Shown here one piece after another: positions 13,001-23,362 of a DNA stretch of 64,000 nucleotides. The position numbers and the translations under genes were made by a program. Origin of the DNA: Owenia fusiformis (taxonomy: Eukaryota; Annelida; Polychaeta; Sabellida; Oweniidae); assembly GCA_903813345.2 (NCBI GenBank), contig CAIIXF020000008.1, positions 31,022,867 to 31,086,866 of the forward strand. The letters are read 5' to 3'. Within the stretch, counting starts at the first letter, position 1. Every line of letters begins with the position of its first letter. The notes below the pieces were generated by a model. That model worked only from the letters and a program-made list of their open reading frames with translations, was not told where the DNA came from and did no database searches.

Positions 13001-15299
13001 TGAAGAAGAAAATATCAAAGCAGCTATAGGCGACAGTAAGGAACTTGCCGAGGCATTAGCAGAACTAATTAATGGTATAACAAAACTGATGACACGTTTT
13101 GAGAAATATATGGATGCTTTCTTTGATTGGTTGAGGGTTTTGATCATTGGAGAATGTACCGATTTAAGAAATAAATATAGCGATGCACAACAGGAGGTCG
13201 AAGCGGCTCTTGTAATACTTCAGGAAGCAAAGAATTTTCGTAATAGAAAAACAAATTGGCCAATGGAGAGTTTAAAGATTGTACAGGACAAGATTGATGA
13301 ATTGCGAAAATTGGAATTCGAATTAAATCAAGTACTATGGAAAATTGACGCAGGTACCCTGAATTACTTATACTATTGTGCGTCGTTTGTCTATTCATTT
13401 TACCTCCAATACCCTTTACTTCCTTTACTTCATGTTGCATTTATAGTATGTCTAATTGAATATGTCTGCCTCTATTATTGATATTCGTGTAGAAAGGAAA
13501 AAGACAGGAGTCAAGTGCCTAACAGATAGCCATTGTCCATCTGACGCAAACTTTCCTGAACGCATATACTGCAAATCTGACTGCAAGTGCCATGAATGTA
13601 GAAATGAAGGAGACTGCAAACACCCCAAACCAAAATGTAATGAAAACGACGATGAGATCATGGTTTGTGGAGATCCTCATATTAAACAGACGATCCGAGG
13701 AACTGATCGTAGGTTCTGCTACAACATCTATGGTTCTCCTGATTCAACATATTTGTACCTTCATGACAAGGATTTTGGTACGATACGTATAATTACCCAT
13801 TTTTGATATGTTCTCTTTGTTCTTGGTGAAATTGAACTTATAGTGTTTATGTGTTTTTTATTAATTTTCAAGTTGTTCTATCCCCTATTTGCAGGCTTAT
13901 TGCTTACATAAACGTAGCTTCCTCGGAGCATATATTCGATATTCGATTTTATGGGACTTGTTTATGTACTTCAGATGTTCGTTCCACATTGATAAGTGTC
14001 ATCGCACATGATGGAGAACTCGCAAAATATGTTGGAAGTATTCGAATAACCAAAGGACGCGTGGTAATAAGAATTGATCCTTATATTGTCCGTGTTGATG
14101 ATAATGGAAAGGTGACGAAACAACTATGGAAATACGGTGAACTGAAATTTGACAATGGCCATGAAATGGTTGTATTCGACAGTGATACAACTTTAAAGGT
14201 GGTACTTGGTGATGGGAAATTTATTGATGTATGGAGATCCGAGAAGTTTATTAGTTTTGATATAACTGATCTGTCTGGTTTATCGAACTCTGCTACTGGA
14301 ATAATGGGTAGGACAACGATGCTTAAAGGGTGACGCATATCGTTTAGCAAATCGAACGCTCGTTTCTGGTGTTGCTCACCGTTTAGTATAAAAGGCCCGA
14401 TCCCGGAATAATACTCAAGGGTTCACAGGTTAGAGGTCGTTGTGTCAACACCTCTAACTGTTATATCAGTATATAGCATAAGTATATTATAGATCGTCAC
14501 ATATTTATGAAACGGTGATTTTTATTTTGACAAATCAATTCCACATTTATGGGTGAAGTTTCAGGATCTTCTATTTGTGTATAATAAGGAAAAATTCTAA
14601 AAAATATTTTCCCCATAACGTAATAGCACACAGCTTGGTTTATGAAATATCCTACAAATGAAACAAAGCAGTTCTAATACAAGGATTTATATTGGCTGTT
14701 GTACATATTCTTTGAACGCACTCACTCTATGGATAATGTTTTCAAAATCATTATAAACGGATTACTTTATCTCAAAGACAATTTCAATAAACTGGATTTT
14801 ACAGAACTCCCCTTATTTCTTAAAAATGGACTGATCCAGTCGATTCGCCTGGAGCCGCCATATTGTTTTTATACGGGATGCTTATCGGAACCCTTTAAAG
14901 TATTTCAACACTTATGGTTTTATTTGTCACAAACTTGCTAGTGTACATGTGACATGAACGAATCATGATGCACGACCGCTCATTATAAAATGAGTAAGTT
15001 CATAATGCAAACATATATGGCTGCTGTTCATACATATTCTGAATTTACATAGATGCGTTTTAATTTGTATTTTAGGCTCTATTGGAGTGAATGCTGTGTT
15101 CAAGCCAAATGACGGAGATAATGAGACTGGGACGCTTGACTGGCAGGGGAGTTCTATCCCAGTGGTCAAGGAAAAGTACTGCTGGAAAATCGAGCATAAA
15201 TTCGAAGATCAATTCGCAAAATTACTTGATGAATTCAAAGTCGACACATCTGTAAACGATGCTTTTCATGCTGTTGCTGATGAAGAACATAGAAGTTAA
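3977..15299 (+). CDS. Gene A: secreted Cys-rich, GDPH / ITIH_C-like protein (6 exons, 478 aa)
   Basis: Exons are 3977-4022, 9363-9500, 12943-13353, 13493-13777, 13975-14307 and 15076-15299. They sum to 1437 nt with all introns in phase 1. Residues 1-15 form a hydrophobic signal peptide. Residues 16-61 are Cys-rich (CKC, CDC, CTC pairs). Residues 62-198 are predicted amphipathic helices with a single Cys. Residues 199-293 hold ten Cys and a GDPH motif near 258-261. Residues 294-478 continue as a beta-rich region with GLSNSATGIMG and KYCWKI. The GDPH start, FCYNIYG and GLS..(T)G..G pattern fit the ITIH heavy-chain C-terminal / VWD-like fold; that is family knowledge, and membership is my inference. 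The protein is presumably extracellular. No trypsin-inhibitor VIT or VWA domain is present, so it is not an ITIH orthologue. The start at 3977 is chosen over the in-frame ATG at 3968 because B and C begin at the equivalent codon. Function is unknown. Confidence 0.72.
4040..5880 (+). mobile_element. 5'-truncated, decayed non-LTR retrotransposon (reverse transcriptase)
   Basis: Conceptual reading from about 4059 to 5741 shows pre-RT sequence (SKSYWSLIKQLLGK) and RT motifs: a DIQSAFDKVPH block, SGVPQGSIWGP, and the catalytic YADDT near 4650. C-terminal sequence follows, with a CDRGARETAQHKLLSCP zinc-knuckle-like motif near 5518-5570. The reading frame shifts at least four times (about 4310, 4680, 4890, 5040-5270), so it is a pseudo-element. 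The tail after 5741 is AT-rich and ends in short ATTTATT/TTAAA runs. The RT and C-terminal motif resemble Jockey/I/CR1-type non-LTR elements; the clade is not resolved. It begins within tens of bases of the gene A exon 1 donor. Confidence 0.85.
6170..6690. repeat. Tandem repeat, about 145 bp unit, 4 copies
   Basis: 'tctagagctgatta', 'ggcggccat..tgttttctgg' and 'cattttaggaaaacc' recur at about 6191, 6337, 6480 and 6623. Confidence 0.8.
6790..7770. repeat. Tandem repeat, about 310-350 bp unit, 3 copies
   Basis: 'aacatcagtaat', 'agctaatttg', 'agatgtgcaaaatatta' and 'ggaagtatatgaggtacaaa' recur starting near 6806, 7156 and 7467. A partial inverted piece of the same family lies near 9030-9120, opposite 7741-7835. 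Confidence 0.75.
7845..8215 (-). mobile_element. 3' end of a second non-LTR retrotransposon (remnant)
   Basis: The reverse strand encodes CPCGQSIETETNFLVEC followed by HVFENERFSLFTQM at about 8180-8070, then about 45 more residues. C-P-C-G...E...F-L-x-E-C is the zinc-knuckle-like motif typical of the C-terminus of non-LTR retrotransposon polyproteins. The 3' side ends in an AT-rich tract near 7848-7865. Confidence 0.65.
8216..9318. other. Gene A intron 1, unassigned
   Basis: Nothing recognisable apart from the inverted repeat piece at about 9030-9120. Confidence 0.5.
9319..9362 (+). repeat. Degenerate upstream copy of exon 2 start (gene A)
   Basis: 'agcttactggaaagagtatac' followed by 'acattatttcag' matches the 77-bp unit expanded in gene B. 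Gene A therefore also has one decayed duplicate of the acceptor/exon edge directly before its real exon 2. Confidence 0.6.
9363..9500 (+). CDS. Gene A exon 2: small Cys-rich domain
   Basis: 138 nt, phase 1 to 1, acceptor tttcag, donor gtaaca. Eight Cys arranged as CKC, C, C, CDC, CTC in 46 residues with an acidic stretch (QSDDES). No known domain recognised. 97-100% length conserved with the B and C copies. Confidence 0.8.
9501..11640. other. Gene A intron 2, proximal part
   Basis: No gene recognised. Contains CRE palindromes TGACGTCA at 10187-10194 and 10249-10256, and a third at 11864-11871 just beyond. Two poly-C tracts at about 11308-11321 and 11457-11466 bracket an unassigned stretch. 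Confidence 0.45.
11641..12245. repeat. Dispersed repeat with X-box palindromes; 174-bp internal duplication
   Basis: GTTACCATAGCAAC occurs at 11655, 12039 and 12213. The last two lie in tandem units 174 bp apart that share 'aaaagagc..ctaaaagtggg(t/c)gtggcatatttact'. Confidence 0.7.
12610..12910. repeat. Low-complexity gtttagttta / gctcgctcg tracts
   Basis: Repeated tttagtt-type pentamers and hexamers run from about 12635 to 12835, then a ctcgctcgttcgttcg run to 12915, directly before the exon 3 acceptor. The run may help form its pyrimidine tract. Confidence 0.75.
12943..13353 (+). CDS. Gene A exon 3: helix-rich segment
   Basis: 411 nt, phase 1 to 1, acceptor ttgtag, donor gtaccc. Begins GTEEYLYQ. 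Alternating hydrophobic/charged spacing suggests several amphipathic helices (for example LAEALAELINGITKLM) and one conserved Cys (GEC). No family recognised. Confidence 0.8.
13493..13777 (+). CDS. Gene A exon 4: Cys-rich region and GDPH motif
   Basis: 285 nt, phase 1 to 1, acceptor gtgtag, donor gtacga. Encodes ten Cys, with SDCKCHEC in the middle and VCGDPHIKQTI followed by FCYNIYG. GDPH is the first motif of VWD-type folds and the equivalent of the DPHF site in ITIH heavy chains. Confidence 0.85.
13975..14307 (+). CDS. Gene A exon 5: central ITIH_C-like segment
   Basis: 333 nt, phase 1 to 1, acceptor cttcag, donor gtagga. Beta-rich reading: ITKGRVVIRIDPY, VVFDSDTTLKVVLGDG and GLSNSATGIMG. 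The exon is taken to start at 13975 because the AG at 13894 leads to an in-frame stop. Confidence 0.8.
14308..15075. other. Gene A intron 5
   Basis: No internal repeat or gene recognised; a short ORF at 14699-14941 is unsupported. Confidence 0.5.
15076..15299 (+). CDS. Gene A exon 6: C-terminal segment
   Basis: Acceptor ttttag. Encodes SIGVNAVFKP, TGTLDWQG, KEKYCWKIEHKF, DEFKV, and stops at TAA 15297-15299. Confidence 0.8.
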
Positions 15300-15431
15300 A
15301 TTCAGGGCGGTGATTTTGACAAAGAGATGAAATATTTTTTTGTGATTAGACATTTGGACTTTGAAATATTGGTATAAACACAAACTCGATATTGCAGTAA
15401 GAACTCTCTTACATTTTCTTTCATTAATGTT

Positions 15432-15437
15432 AATAAA
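15432..15437 (+). terminator. Gene A polyadenylation signal AATAAA
   Basis: A canonical hexamer lies 133 bases after the stop codon, the first AATAAA in the 3' flank. Confidence 0.55.
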
Positions 15438-16301
15438 AACAAGAAACCACATGACCTCAAGTAAATTTGTGATTTCTTTCTATCTCACCTTTAAGTATAG
15501 CTGAACATTTTAGTAACATACAGGATGTTCAAGAACTAATGAGAATTTGTCGAGGGAGATAAAAGGCATGGGTAATTTTTCCTCTTTGGTAAACCTATTA
15601 AACATCCATCGAGGAGTAGCTGATGTAAATGTCAGGCACATATCTTTTATATTTCTGAATTTATTGACATTAGATTTCTACATCGCCACAAACTCTGGGT
15701 TCTCGGACAACCTGTATAAATGACTTAGCCCCAAAGTTAGTCCTAAAAGATGCAAACACAAATTCACACATTAAGGTCGATGTTTTCATCACGCACATCC
15801 GCTATGTCCTTGACAATACACTTCTAGTAAGTGATAGCTGAGCCCATTTCATACTTTTGGTGAAAAGTGTACGCACAGATAAAATCTCTTCACGCATTTG
15901 TACCATTACCATTATTAATCACTCATGTTGCCCAAAAATAGTTTCCTTCTGTAAGACTAAAACATAAGCCAAGTGGTTAAAACTTTACACGGGGCCTTTA
16001 AAGACATGAAAATACTATATATTCCAAATAATTTCTTTAGGACTGAACAAAAGGTTCTACTGAAACATGTTAAACACTTGACTTGATGCTTGAGTAAAAG
16101 GAAATACTGTTTTAACACACCACTATGAACCAACGTGAGTATTAGAACTTACACAAATCAACATCATACTTAACTATACAGCGGACGGAATCAACATATA
16201 TTATTCAGCAAGGTTTTAAAGTTAAAGTCTAGCCTTCTAGCACGTGCTGTCAGAATACATTGAGTAAACACTTAGACATCTTTGAGACTCCGAAATACAC
16301 A
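15438..16301. other. Intergenic A to SULT
   Basis: Contains a possible short mariner-type remnant at about 15521-15720 ('tacaggatgttc' opposite 'acaacctgta'), and sequence at 15725-15810 resembling 3050-3160. The last 170 bases are the SULT 5' flank. Confidence 0.45.
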
Positions 16302-19300
16302 ATGACAGATACAAAGAAAACCTTCACTGATGTCATCAATGTGAGAAAACATGAGATGATAAATGGATGTTTTTTCTCAGCATTTTATGATTGGCCAACT
16401 CTCAAAAAATTGAATAAACTGCCTATACGAGAGGATGACATACTGATAGCATCATATACAAGATCAGGTACGAATGCATTTATCGAAAAATTTTGCAAAG
16501 TAAATGCTCTAATCATCATAATGTAATTCGTTCTAACCACAGGGTGGGCAAAAACTGTCCTGCATGACCTAATTCTTAAACAATAGTAAAGTGATAATTA
16601 ATAATAGATCATACTGTGTTAAACACACCACTTTGATCCAGGCTAATTAGAAATACCTAAAGAAATCAACTTGACCTAGTCCTATACTCTTCACATATCT
16701 CATGAATGCAACGTTGTTATAAATAGAGTTAGGTTTCTGATTTCAAGTTATTCTAGCAAGTACAGTCAGAGCATGAGCATACATAACTTTTTGTTTTGCG
16801 AGTACAATGGCCACTGGCAGAATCAAAGGGGGGGGGGGGGGCTTGGGTGACTAGGTAAGGTTTTCGGTAAAATTAAAAAAGTATATTCCGGCTAAAATAC
16901 TCATAATTATCACACTGCAATTCATACCAACTATAGAAAAACTTATGATGTCAAAATATCATATTTGCAATTTAGTTTTAAATATTGAAAATTAGATATT
17001 AATCATGATATCGTAAGATTTCAGCAAATACCTTTGGATGTTCATTTTGGACTTTCCAAGGCACCAATGACACAAAATGATTCAATACTACTACAATCTA
17101 CTCCTCAATTCCTTTGATTTGTATATAAATCTATAGCAATTAAGACAGGTTTCAAAGTTAATGGAAATCCCTGTCATTAGACAGCTATTTCTGATTTTAT
17201 ATGGTATGAATAAAAACTTGAAATGAGAAACGTTTTACAAAAAATTCCACCATTTTTGTAATGACGGCCATTTTGAAACAAGGCATCAATAATGCAAAAT
17301 GTCACAGCCTGCCATTTGTTACAGTGCCAAAGATTGATTGATTTGATGTTCACATTCTTGTAGTCATATAATATATCTTGTTTTAGGAACTCATTGGACA
17401 GCTGAACTGGTGGACTTGGTGAGACACAATGGCGATACAGATGCCATCAAAACACATATTCATCAAAGATTTCATTACCTAGAAATATCAAACAAAAGTA
17501 ATGTCTATTACTAAAAGCTTAATTCACAATTCTTAACAATACAATGAAATTAATCCATATGATTTGGATTACAAAATTATATCATAGCATACATTTCTTA
17601 AACTATTGCAATAAAAAACAACAACATTATATAATAGCTTATTCAGTAATAATATAATCTCAAAAACTGTTAAATAAATGTTATGTTCAAACTTCAGCAT
17701 GGAGAGGGGAGACTAATATACTCGAAGATGAGGCAGATGGTAGCTGTTATGATGAAGTAGAGAAGATGGAGTCTCCAAGACTACTGGTAACTCACCAACA
17801 AACCTCATTCATGCCTGATGGGGTTCTCCAGGGTAAATGCAAGGTATGCAGATGCATTATGATGGTTTCCTATCGATCCACTTGTTTAATCCACTCATCA
17901 AAGGTCTCATCAAAAGTCTCACTGTTCAAATGAGACTTAGAAAACATTAGTTTCAATCAGATTTAGTTTTCAACGAGCTTACAGATTGACAGGTAAAAAA
18001 GTCTCATGTAAATGTTTGAGCATCCAAACTCTCTTATCATAAAATCTAGAGTCAACGGTAAGAAACTTTTCGATCGGCCCTTGTACTATAGATTCTTTTG
18101 TAATACTGTAGTGTTCCTCTTTTTAGACAGTTCTTGTGTTACGAAACCCGAAGTCTATAATAGTCAGCAACGCTTTCATGTTCAATGCTTTTGGAACGTC
18201 CTTTACTGAGCCAATTACAGTTGATATGATGATGAACTCGCAGATGAGAGACGATGGAGAAAAAAGTAAGCTTTGGGTCAAATTTTAGCGTTCATTGGCA
18301 GGGGTCAATTTTTACAGGTTTTGAACTTTTTTACTGATTTCAGTGATAGATGAGATTTGGCCCTTTAGCCTGGAATTTCCCAATGTTAATTACAAAAACA
18401 TAATATGATCAGCTACAGTTATGTACGTACACTCGTATAGTTATGATACAATAATCTGTGACCATAGCCTGTATCATTGCTTCGTCAAATATCAGATACT
18501 AGAATTTAAGCGGGAAAATCTCTTTGGTAACCTTGAAGCATGGACATACTCACAGACACACTCTTTCTTCAATATACATGTTATGAAGTCTAAAAAACCT
18601 AGACAAGGTACCTTTTCAAGGTCAAAAAAAGGTCAAAAAGGTCTTTTTTCAACTTGCTTCAAATTGACCCATTTTTTAAAAATCATCTACAAGTTATCAA
18701 AAGTCCAAATCTGACTTTAGATTTGAGATTTGACCTTCAAGAATCTTCTCAAGGTAAAAAAGGTCAAAAAGGTCTTTTTCAACTTACTTCAAATTGACCA
18801 ATTTCCTTTTTTTTCAAAATCATCTACAAGTTCTCAGAACTTCAACTCTGACTATAGATTTGACCTTCATTGACATTCTCAAGGTCAAAAAATATTTGAC
18901 TTCCAATGACCTTCTCAAGGTCAAAAAGGTATATTTCCAACTTTCTTCAAAATGACCAATTTTTAAATCAACTACAAGTTCTCACAAGTTCAAATCTGAC
19001 TTTAGATTTCACCTTCAATGACCTTCTCAGGGTCAAAAAAGTTCTTTTTAAATTGCTTCATATTTCACCATTTTTTCAAAATCATCTACAAGATCTCAGT
19101 AATTCAAATCTGACTTATGATTGAATAAATAATATTTTGAGCAACTTGGTGGTGACATTTTCTCATGTAAATGCCTTGTCTTTTTTAGTGCAATGTGGTA
19201 CATGGTTTCAGCAGGTTGAATCTTGGTTGAAGGTTAAAGATCAGCTGAAAGACAAACTTTTAATAATTTTCTATGAAAACATGATCAAGGTACATGTATG

Positions 19301-20394
19301 GTTAATTAATTAACACTCACGAGGGGCCGTTTTTGTACCGTTGTTCGTATATTAATGAACGTTCAAAAATTGTAAAATTGCAACAATAAATCAAAAATAA
19401 GATTGCTTGTATGATAATTATATGATGTGCAATTCAACTCAAATAGAACATAAAATGAATGAAAATCTAGTATTTGGCAATAAACACAACTTGTTATTGT
19501 AGGACTTAATTAGTGTTGTAAAATCAGTTGCAAAGTTTCTGGGAAAAGAGTTTACAGACGATGAGCTTGCTAAAATAGTTCACCACCTCCAGTTTAAAGA
19601 GATGAAAGAAAATCCGGCCACTGGAGATGTTTTTAAAACTGCAGTAAAGACTTGTGATATAAAGGATTCATCAAATTCCCCACATATGAGGAAAGGTGAG
19701 AAAAACAACAAAATGTCATCAAAGGATAGGTATCGATATGGTGAACTTTTTGAACACACGTTTCTCTTAAACCAGACATCAAAACATTCTGAAAATTTTA
19801 CACATCGTCAATTTAATGGTCATCTTTTGAATGGTAACAATATAATATGAAAAATATATATATACTTTCATCTATATTGTTTTAGAAAACACATTAAACA
19901 CTTGTTTTGTTCTTGGTATCATGTTTCCAGAGTGATATGGAACATCTTTCCGAACCTTATTGGAACAAAACGATATAAACACATGTTTAGGTCTCTCAAT
20001 ATTGTAATTGTACAAAGGAAATTTTGGTTGTCAATTAGTCAACATTAAATACCTTGTTTTTTACAGAATGTTTTCAATAATTGGTTTAAGAGAAAAACAT
20101 TGTTGAATTCAGTTCACCATATCGAAACCTATCCGTTATTTTCAAATTTTGCTGAAAACTGAATCCAACTGAATTCCCTTATATAGAAAATACAATGAGA
20201 AGAAATTTTTTTGTCAAATGGTATCAACTTAAGTTATAGTAACCACTGAGCTTAAGCTATACAGATGTCTTTGTTCCTTTTCAGGTACCATAGATGACTG
20301 GAAGAACCATATGACTGTAGCTCAAAGTGAGGCTGTTGATGCTTATTTCAAAGACAAACTAGAATCACTAGGACTAAAGTTTCAGTATGAATAA
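16302..20394 (+). CDS. Cytosolic-type sulfotransferase (SULT), 7 exons, 321 aa
   Basis: Exons are 16302-16467, 17387-17497, 17698-17843, 18127-18265, 19189-19289, 19503-19695 and 20285-20394. They sum to 966 nt with consistent phases. SULTs transfer sulfonate from PAPS to hydroxyl or amino groups of small molecules in the cytosol. Visible marks are the PAPS-loop YTRSGTHW (residues 52-59, canonical YPKSGTTW), catalytic-His equivalent in VTHQQ (about H125), RNPKSIIVS (R147 and S155, 3'-phosphate contacts), FYENM, and RKGTIDDWKNHMT plus AQSEA near the C-terminus. Length fits the usual 285-300 plus a short extension. The start at 16302 is the first ATG in the open frame. Oddities are Lys to Arg in the PAPS loop and Val at the Lys of the KTH motif, so activity or substrate may differ. 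The final exon seeded a downstream tandem array. There is no signal peptide. The substrate cannot be read from sequence. Confidence 0.88.
16600..16790 (+). repeat. Diverged duplicate of the SULT 5' flank inside intron 1
   Basis: 'ttaaacacaccactttgatcca' onward, and 'ttctagcaagtacagtcag..cat' near 16750-16780, parallel 16110-16260 ('tttaacacaccactatgaacca', 'ttctagcacgtgctgtcag..cat'). This suggests duplication of the promoter/5'UTR block, possibly an alternative promoter. A poly-G tract follows at about 16829-16841. Confidence 0.45.
18600..19130. repeat. Tandem repeat in SULT intron 4, about 115-140 bp unit
   Basis: 'caaggtcaaaaaaggtc', 'cttcaaattgacc', 'atctacaagtt' and 'tctgactttagattt' recur four to five times. 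Confidence 0.8.
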
Positions 20395-21420
20395 ACAGTT
20401 ACAAAGAGCATAGTAGTTTCAGCCATATGACTAGCCCAGAGTGAAGCTGTAGATGTTTATTACAAAGACGAACTAGAATCATTCGGACTAAAGTTTCAGT
20501 ATGAATAACGAATTACAGAGAGCATGGTAGCTAGAGCCATGTGACTATAGAGTGATGACTGTAGATGCTTATTACAAAGTCAAACTAGAAACACTAACTG
20601 AAGTTTCAGTATGAATAATGGCCGCAGAGGTTGTTTCGGCCATATGGCGGGACCAAAGTGAGACTGTAGATGCTTATTACAAAGACAAATTAGAAACACT
20701 AACTGACGTTTCAGTATGAATAATGGCCGCATAGGTTGTTTCGGCCATATGACGGGACCAAAGTGAGACTGTAGATGCTTATCACAAAGACAAATTAGAA
20801 ACACTAACTGAAGTTTCAGTATGAAAAATGGCCACAGGGGTTGTTTCGGCCATATGACGGGACCAAAGTGAGACTGTAGATGCTTATTACAAGGACAAAT
20901 TGTAAACACCAACTGAAGTTTCAGTATTAATAATGGCCGCAGAGGTTGTTTCGGCCATATGACGGGACCAAAGTGAGACTGTAGATGCTTATTACAAAGA
21001 CAAATTGTAAACACCAATTGAAGTTTCAGTATGAATAAATGGCCGCAGGGGTTGTTTCGGCCATATGACGGGACCAAAGTGAGACTGTAGATGCTTATTG
21101 CAAAGACAAACTAGAAACACTAACTGAAGTTTCAGTATGAATAATGGCCGCAGAGGTTGTTTCGGCCATATGACGGGACCAAAGTGAGACTGTAGATGCT
21201 TATTACAAGGACAAATTAGAAACACCAATTGAAGTTTCAGTATAAATAAATGGCCGCAGAGGTTGTTTCGGCCATATGACGGGACCAAAGTGAGACTGTA
21301 GATGCTTATTACAAGGACAAATTAGAAACACCAATTGAAGTTTCAGTATAAATAAATGGCCGCAGAGGTTGTTTCGGCCATATGACGGGATCAAAGTGAG
21401 ACTGTAGATGCTGATAACAA
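20395..21420 (+). repeat. Tandem array derived from the SULT terminal exon
   Basis: The end of the last exon ('aaagtttcagtatgaataa' preceded by 'agtgaggctgttgatgctta') and its 3' flank recur at 20493, 20603, 20708, 20813, 20918, 21023, 21129, 21234 and 21340. Spacing is 114, 110, then 105-106 bp. Early copies are closest to the exon. Later units are homogenised and share 'atggccgcagaggttgtttcggccatatgacgg' in pieces. Long antisense ORFs across this block are by-products of the 105-bp period, a multiple of three. Confidence 0.9.
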
Positions 21421-23186
21421 AGACAAACCAGGATCACTTGAACTGAATTTAAAAATATCATCCTCTCTAAGTACATTCGAACATTCTTGATCGATTGACC
21501 ATTCTAATAAGAGATGCTTTATTTTACAAATTGATAACCAGATTTTTGGATGATATGTGAAACGATATGAAATGATATGTAAACGAGTATCAAAAATATT
21601 TGAAATGAGGGCATTTTCCACGAAAGTATTGAACTTCAGATTTTCAATTTAATACCAGATGTTGCAAACATAAATTGTTCAGATGATTGTGTGATACTCT
21701 AGTTTACAGTCACGATCTGGAGTTGGCTAAATTATTTTAGAAACAATTGTATGCTCCCCTCCATAAGTTTGGCAACTGAAAGTCTTTATTAGATAGCATA
21801 TCAACGCCCGAATCTTAATTGTGTATAATTACAATCGTTCGGAAATTAATGACAATTTGATGAGTTTTTTGATTGATTGATTTTTGATTAAAATGACAGA
21901 GTAATTATTGACCATTGTATTTACCTAATCCTTTTCCTAATATATATCGTTTTGCGACGTGCGATAAGACATGTTTTAATTGCGTTTTGATTCGCCAAAC
22001 ACACACAGCCTCGCTTTGATGTGACCCAAAATGAGACTTCCGGTTGCCAAACGTATGTTGGTTGTGTATGTATTGTACAATATTGTACATCTACAGGAAT
22101 GTGTAACCCAAGACACAATTAAATTGTTTTAGAAATATATAAATCACTAGGTATACAAATATCGACCTTCATTGTCGAGGCTGTTATTATGTCCAACAAT
22201 CATCATCATTTTACATGCTTATAAACAGTAGGACATATTCTCCACCATTTAGATTTTACTACATACCACGACAAATTTTAGTTTCAATGATGATACTGAC
22301 ACGAGTGAGTTTCTAAATATGACTGATTTTTTAAAAAAAATTCCCAAAAGGAAGAATAACCCCGCGACATTGTTTATGTAAAGCTGAAAATTAGAATTAG
22401 AAATCAGTTGAGAACATCTGTGGTAGAAACAAACGATAAACTGAATATACTTTTAAAAGTTCAAAAGGAAATACATTTAAAATGACAGAGTAATTATCAA
22501 CCATTGTATTTACCTAATCCTTTTCCTAATATATATCGTTTTACGACGTGCGATATCATGTTTTAATTGCGTTTAAATACCACTAAAAACAAATAACAAA
22601 ATCAAATGACGCATTGTTATACACTGCTGTTCATACCACAAAACCCCAGAAATCCAAAAATATATATCATATGTTTCGATATACCTCCCATGCGTTGGAT
22701 TTTGATCAGGGTGTATATTTTACTAGCATGGGGAGAGAACAACAGAACCGCTTACTTGAAATTATGATATTTATGAGGGTAATCAATTTAATTTGATCTA
22801 AGAAAAATAACCATTCATTAATCCAACCCGGCCGCAACCGCACCAGTCGTTTATCATGAACATGTGCATTTCAACCTAGAAAAATATCCCATGTAATAAC
22901 ACAGTGCTCAAGTATAAGTATTTTGATTTCTCTAGCAATGATGTATTGATCAGGCATCGGGTAAAACGGCCTCTAAATTTCAAATAAATGATCACTAATG
23001 TAATGAGCCTCAGCAAGTTGGCGAAGTGTCCTGGGTCGATTCCCGCGCCGGGCAATGAGTTTGGCACACTCCCCTTCAGGTGTAGTATGTGGGTCGTTAC
23101 ACTACAGCTCCCTTTGTGAGCATGGCCAGAGTCGTTACACAAACATGTAAAATGCTGTTACTTTTTTCACGTTATACTGTTTCCTC
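21421..23186. other. Gene B upstream intergenic region
   Basis: About 95 bp at 21890-21990 ('gacagagtaattattgacca', 'ctaatatatatcgtttt') is repeated directly at 22482-22575. A single mariner-type end 'ctcccctccataagtttgg' lies at about 21756. 21640-21720 and 22575-22625 are similar to 34100-34160 and 34510-34560 upstream of gene C, so the B/C duplication includes more than 1 kb of upstream DNA. A tRNA-like B-box occurs near 23033. Confidence 0.5.
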
Positions 23187-23316
23187 AAAAGATTCCAAAT
23201 ATATGTACCACGGTGTACCTCAGTGGCAGGATGAAATATGTGTTATTTTGCAAATGTTACGAAAACACTTTCTAGGGCGGCATTTAGTCGGAGGTTAAGT
23301 CGGACGAGACACAACC
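23187..23316 (+). promoter_or_regulatory. Gene B proximal promoter / 5'UTR
   Basis: 'aaagattccaaatatatg.ac.acggtgta' (written with gaps) at 23188-23217 is conserved at 35066-35095, at nearly the same distance (about 125 bp) from the start codon of gene C. Further shared words lead into the ATG. This is consistent with a core promoter; the transcription start is not placed. Confidence 0.5.
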
Positions 23317-23362
23317 ATGCGGTCGCTAATTTTCTTCTTCCTATCAATCGGGATTTGCCAAG
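23317..23362 (+). CDS. Gene B exon 1: signal peptide
   Basis: MRSLIFFFLSIGICQ plus one base, donor gtaatt. Confidence 0.75.

Noticed and set aside
13895-13974. Acceptor tttgcag at 13888-13894 for gene A exon 5
   Set aside because: Leads to an in-frame TAA five codons later and is not conserved in gene B. The cttcag at 13969-13974 is conserved and in phase.
20580-21394. Long antisense ORFs with repeating FGPVIWPKQP units
   Set aside because: They follow from the 105-bp period, a multiple of three, of the SULT-tail array read on the reverse strand. No start context, splice sites or homology support a protein.
23010-23065. Possible tRNA or SINE: GGGTCGATTCC resembles a B-box, with 'agttggcgaagtg' before it
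   Set aside because: No cloverleaf could be drawn and the A-box spacing is poor. At most a decayed tRNA-derived SINE.
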